This document shows, one piece after another, positions 5,165 through 7,105 of a stretch of 7,105 nucleotides of DNA. Origin of the DNA: Candidatus Poribacteria bacterium WGA-3G (GTDB taxonomy: Bacteria; Poribacteria; WGA-4E; WGA-3G). Position numbers and translations under genes: made by a program. Below the pieces are notes generated by a model. It worked only from the letters and a program-made list of their open reading frames with translations, did not search any database and was not told where the DNA came from. The stretch covers positions 1 to 7,105 of the forward strand of contig ASZN01000138.1 of the NCBI GenBank assembly GCA_000406005.1. Direction: 5' to 3'. Position 1 is the stretch's first letter. Each line of letters begins with the position of its first letter.

Positions 5165-6208
5165 TTAATATACTTTACCTCTACCTGCAATTTCCCAAGT
5201 CGCCTCGACTTTATCGCCGCGAACGCCTACCAGTGTGTCGTGCAGATTACTCGTCATCCCTTGATGCAATGGAATAACAGAGAGCCGTTCACCGACCTTA
5301 AATCGGTGTGAACATTCACTGACATTGACATGTCCATGTTCAACCGACATGCCGTAAATCTTCGCGTCTGGATGTTCAACGATATGTCCATAAGGCGTTG
5401 GTGGGTAACTCGTAAACGTTTTTTGGCCACCATCGATGATAATCCGCTCCGGTGTTGGCGTGCTGACAACGGTTACAATAACACGTAAGACACACCGCTC
5501 AGGCGTTAGCATCTCCGAGTTCCCGATACGGGTGATGCCTTCATACACATAAGATCCGCTTCGGGTCTCTGTGCAGCCGATCTCTTTTGATGCTGCTTCC
5601 GAACCTGTACCACCACCACTAATGATGTTCACAGGAATCCCGTCGCTTGAGAGCAGGTCAAGCGTTTCTTCAATAAACGGCTTCGCGCGCATGTTGCTCG
5701 GATACGTCATGATACCTCGGAAATCAATGCCTTTCATTTTCATAATCTGTTGTGCAAGGCGTTGTGCTGCTTGGGGTGATTGCACCCCACAGCGCCCGCT
5801 TCCGGTATCGAGCTCCACGATAACAAGCACAACACACCTGTCAGTGATTGCCTGTTGAGAGATACCGGTTGCCGTTTCTTCCGAATCGAGTGCGACGGTA
5901 ATTCGCGCGCGTTGGACAAGCGCAGTCAACCGTTTCAGTTTCGGTTTTCCGACGATATTATACGGGATCAGGATGTCATCAATCCCCGCATTTACCATCA
6001 CCTCTGCTTCGCCTAACTTCTGGCAGGTGATACCTTGCGAACCGGCAGCGATTTGCAGTTTAGCGATTTCTGGTACTTTATGCGTCTTCGTATGGACGCG
6101 CAGCGGGATACCGAGTTGGTGGCAGTGCGTCGCCATTCCATCAATATTCCGTTCAAGTACGTCCAGGTCGGCAACAAGCACCGGTGTGTCTAAGGCATTT
6201 ATGTTCAT
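5165..6208 (-). CDS. PLP-dependent D-threonine aldolase / D-serine dehydratase-like protein (alanine racemase N-terminal fold) lacking the usual metal-ligand cysteine/aspartate
   Basis: This fold-type III PLP enzyme has 347 residues. DTPVLVADLDVLERNI (7-22) opens the barrel; RVHTKTHKVPEIAKLQ (37-52) carries the expected Schiff-base lysine, probably K41; SGGGTGS (197-203) is the phosphate-binding loop; E214-x-R-x-G-x-Y220 and DGGQK (259-263) follow. The C-terminal domain has the recognisable NLHDTLVGVRGDKVEATW. Family enzymes cleave D-threonine-type beta-hydroxy-amino acids or deaminate D-serine with a metal held by an HxC or HxD pair just before NLHD. Here that site is H315-Q-G317, so the second ligand is absent; activity may differ. 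I chose ATG at 6208 over the TTG at 6238 because it follows GAGGAAG (complement of 6211-6217) and matches the family N-terminus. It is the first gene of the - strand operon. Confidence 0.87.
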   Translation of the reverse strand: MNINALDTPVLVADLDVLERNIDGMATHCHQLGIPLRVHTKTHKVPEIAKLQIAAGSQGITCQKLGEAEVMVNAGIDDILIPYNIVGKPKLKRLTALVQRARITVALDSEETATGISQQAITDRCVVLVIVELDTGSGRCGVQSPQAAQRLAQQIMKMKGIDFRGIMTYPSNMRAKPFIEETLDLLSSDGIPVNIISGGGTGSEAASKEIGCTETRSGSYVYEGITRIGNSEMLTPERCVLRVIVTVVSTPTPERIIIDGGQKTFTSYPPTPYGHIVEHPDAKIYGMSVEHGHVNVSECSHRFKVGERLSVIPLHQGMTSNLHDTLVGVRGDKVEATWEIAGRGKVY

Positions 6209-6250
6209 AACTTCCTCACAATATACATCTATAAGCAACGCGCGACATCA

Positions 6251-6277
6251 AACAGGTTTGCGCTTAATTTACCTGTT
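6251..6277. promoter_or_regulatory. Operator-like inverted repeat AACAGGT-N13-ACCTGTT over the - strand promoter
   Basis: Two perfect 7-bp arms, AACAGGT (6251-6257) and ACCTGTT (6271-6277), have centres 20 bases apart, two helical turns, as expected for a dimeric regulator. One arm overlaps the spacer and edge of the -10 of the - strand promoter (6266-6294) and the other falls near its predicted transcription start, so a bound protein would likely repress. A further GCAAC/GTTGC pair (6235-6239 with 6275-6279) lies nearby. No regulator gene is in the window. An RNA hairpin is less likely, because most of the right arm lies upstream of the start site. Confidence 0.45.
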
Positions 6278-6294
6278 GCGCGCTTTTCTGTCAA
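6266..6294 (-). promoter_or_regulatory. Probable sigma-70-type promoter of the - strand three-gene operon
   Basis: Read on the - strand, a perfect TTGACA (complement of 6289-6294) is followed by a 17-base spacer and TAAATT (complement of 6266-6271), four of six matches to TATAAT. Transcription would start near 6259, giving a leader of about 50 bases before the ATG at 6208. Its location directly upstream of the first gene of the operon supports the call. Confidence 0.55.
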
Positions 6295-6313
6295 GCGGAG
6301 TGTTAAGTTTTCC

Positions 6314-6341
6314 TTGTATTTTTCGCATAACTGGCTATAAT
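6314..6341 (+). promoter_or_regulatory. Probable promoter of ubiX
   Basis: A perfect TATAAT at 6336-6341 lies 16 bases after TTGTAT (6314-6319), a weak -35 matching TTGACA in its first three bases. Transcription would begin near 6348, leaving a leader of about 60 bases before the TTG start at 6411. The -35 boxes of this promoter and of the divergent - strand promoter are about 20 bases apart, so the two may influence each other. Confidence 0.5.
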
Positions 6342-6410
6342 AGAACGGATTTGCGAGAACATCTACTTGTTGAACAGTTGTGTGCTATCACGCGAAGGAG
6401 AATATAGTCA

Positions 6411-7001
6411 TTGAAACGATTGATTGTTGGAATAACAGGGGCGAGTGCAGGGGTCTATGCGATTCGTCTGCTTGAAGTCCTCACGGAGCATGAGGATATA
6501 GAGGTACATTTGACGATCTCTGCATCGGGTGCACGGGCTTTGTTTGAGGAGCTTCAGATTAAGATAGATCTCAATAATTTTGATCTGGAATCGCTTATTG
6601 GTGTCTCCTCGCCGCGGGTTATTTATCACCACGAATCGGACATCGCTGCACCGATTGCCAGCGGCTCTTTCCGTACAGAGGGGATGATCGTTGTGCCGTG
6701 TAGCATGGGAAGTCTCGCTTCTATCGCAAGCGGTATCTCACGTAACCTTATCCAACGCGCCGCGGATGTGTGTATTAAGGAGCGACGTAAACTTGTCCTG
6801 GTGCCGCGCGAGACACCGTTAAGTTCGATTCATCTGGAAAATATGCTTAAATTGTCACGTATGGGGGTCACCGTGTTACCTGCGATGCCGGGGTTCTACC
6901 ATTTCCCAAAAAACGTAGATGACCTCCTAAATTTTGTTGTGACCAAAATCCTCGATCAGTTCGGAATAGATACGAAACTTATTCAGCGGTGGAAAGAGTA
7001 G
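6411..7001 (+). CDS. ubiX: UbiX-family flavin prenyltransferase
   Basis: UbiX attaches a dimethylallyl group to reduced FMN, making the prenylated-FMN cofactor of UbiD-type decarboxylases used in quinone synthesis and aromatic-acid metabolism. It has 196 residues, the normal length. Motifs: MKRLIVGITGAS (FMN-binding Rossmann-like start), MIVVPCSMGSLASIASGIS (92-110), NLIQRAADVCIKERRKLVLVPRETPLSSIHLENML (112-146) including R133-E134, and PAMPGFYHFP (157-166) with Y163. Two usual positions differ: the glycine of TGASG is alanine (A13), and the arginine late in FVV-x-R is lysine (K179). The start is TTG 6411, giving the family N-terminus, with AAGGAG (6395-6400) 10 bases upstream. It is divergent from the metabolic operon. 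No ubiD is seen within the window; one could lie elsewhere. Confidence 0.93.
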   Translation: MKRLIVGITGASAGVYAIRLLEVLTEHEDIEVHLTISASGARALFEELQIKIDLNNFDLESLIGVSSPRVIYHHESDIAAPIASGSFRTEGMIVVPCSMGSLASIASGISRNLIQRAADVCIKERRKLVLVPRETPLSSIHLENMLKLSRMGVTVLPAMPGFYHFPKNVDDLLNFVVTKILDQFGIDTKLIQRWKE

Positions 7002-7028
7002 CACTTTGTCAAATTTCAGTTTATAGGT

Positions 7029-7097
7029 AAGTGCAGTTTGTAGTAGGGCAATTCATTGCCCGTCATTGTCCGTTGTCGAACGTGCGATAATGCACTT
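7029..7097. repeat. Nested inverted-repeat element downstream of ubiX
   Basis: The outer arms AAGTGCA (7029-7035) and TGCACTT (7091-7097) pair perfectly over 7 bp. Inside are a GGGCAA-TTCA-TTGCCC hairpin (7046-7061) and a CGTT-GTCG-AACG hairpin (7071-7082), so the segment can fold as a three-way junction. A competing stem is GTGC/GCAC (7082-7095). No gene is seen between 7002 and the window end, and no T-tract follows, so a standard terminator is not supported. The form suggests a dispersed palindromic repeat, or a structured 3' end protecting the ubiX mRNA. Confidence 0.5.
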
Positions 7098-7105
7098 CGC
7101 ATTTG

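Noticed and set aside
6209..6238. TTG start 10 codons upstream for the PLP enzyme
   Set aside because: No ribosome binding site precedes it, while the ATG at 6208 has GAGGAAG and the family N-terminus.
5571..6407. + strand reading frames opposite the PLP enzyme, one running into the ubiX leader
   Set aside because: Antisense to a conserved protein; cysteine- and serine-rich random-looking translations.

Overview
The window reads as a bacterial chromosome segment of moderate GC (about 48 to 50 % by eye). It holds the end of a ribosome/SRP/tRNA-modification gene cluster, then a three-gene metabolic operon on the opposite strand, then ubiX. Organism: most likely an uncultured marine or sponge-associated lineage, with Candidatus Poribacteria as my best guess. 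This rests on the pairing of a phytanoyl-CoA-dioxygenase-like oxygenase with an amidohydrolase of the Amidohydro_2 type, and on an AGCC-type heptad repeat tract and a GGGCAAT/ATTGCCC hairpin between genes. It is a recollection of style, not a database match; related PVC/FCB-type lineages remain possible.

Layout. Positions 1-3474 (+ strand) hold a compact housekeeping cluster: 3' end of ffh (SRP54), rpsP (S16), khpA (KH RNA-binding protein), trmD, rplS (L19), rnhB and a yraN-family gene. This is the classical bacterial order, except that rimM, normally between rpsP/khpA and trmD, is missing. Its place (1124-1308) is filled by non-coding heptad repeats around an imperfect palindrome that run almost to the trmD start codon. 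The short ffh-rpsP gap can form three small hairpins with UUCG, GCAA and GAGA loops, the last one abutting the rpsP Shine-Dalgarno.

Positions 3500-6208 (- strand) hold three closely spaced genes, converging on yraN: a PLP-dependent D-threonine aldolase/D-serine dehydratase-like (alanine racemase N-terminal fold) protein, a phytanoyl-CoA-dioxygenase-like Fe(II)/2-oxoglutarate oxygenase, and a metal-dependent amidohydrolase. They are probably cotranscribed from a promoter at 6266-6294 with a consensus -35 and a 7-bp inverted repeat (AACAGGT/ACCTGTT) across its start region. A small-molecule catabolic or modification pathway is likely, but its substrate cannot be read from the sequence.

Positions 6411-7001 (+ strand) encode UbiX flavin prenyltransferase, divergent from the metabolic operon, with its own TATAAT promoter. 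UbiD is not in the window. The last about 100 bases carry a nested inverted-repeat element with no gene. I see no RNA gene, CRISPR array, insertion sequence or defence system, and no convincing wholly new system. The best leads are the missing metal ligand in the PLP enzyme, the uncharacterised three-gene operon and its operator, and the repeat tract in place of rimM.
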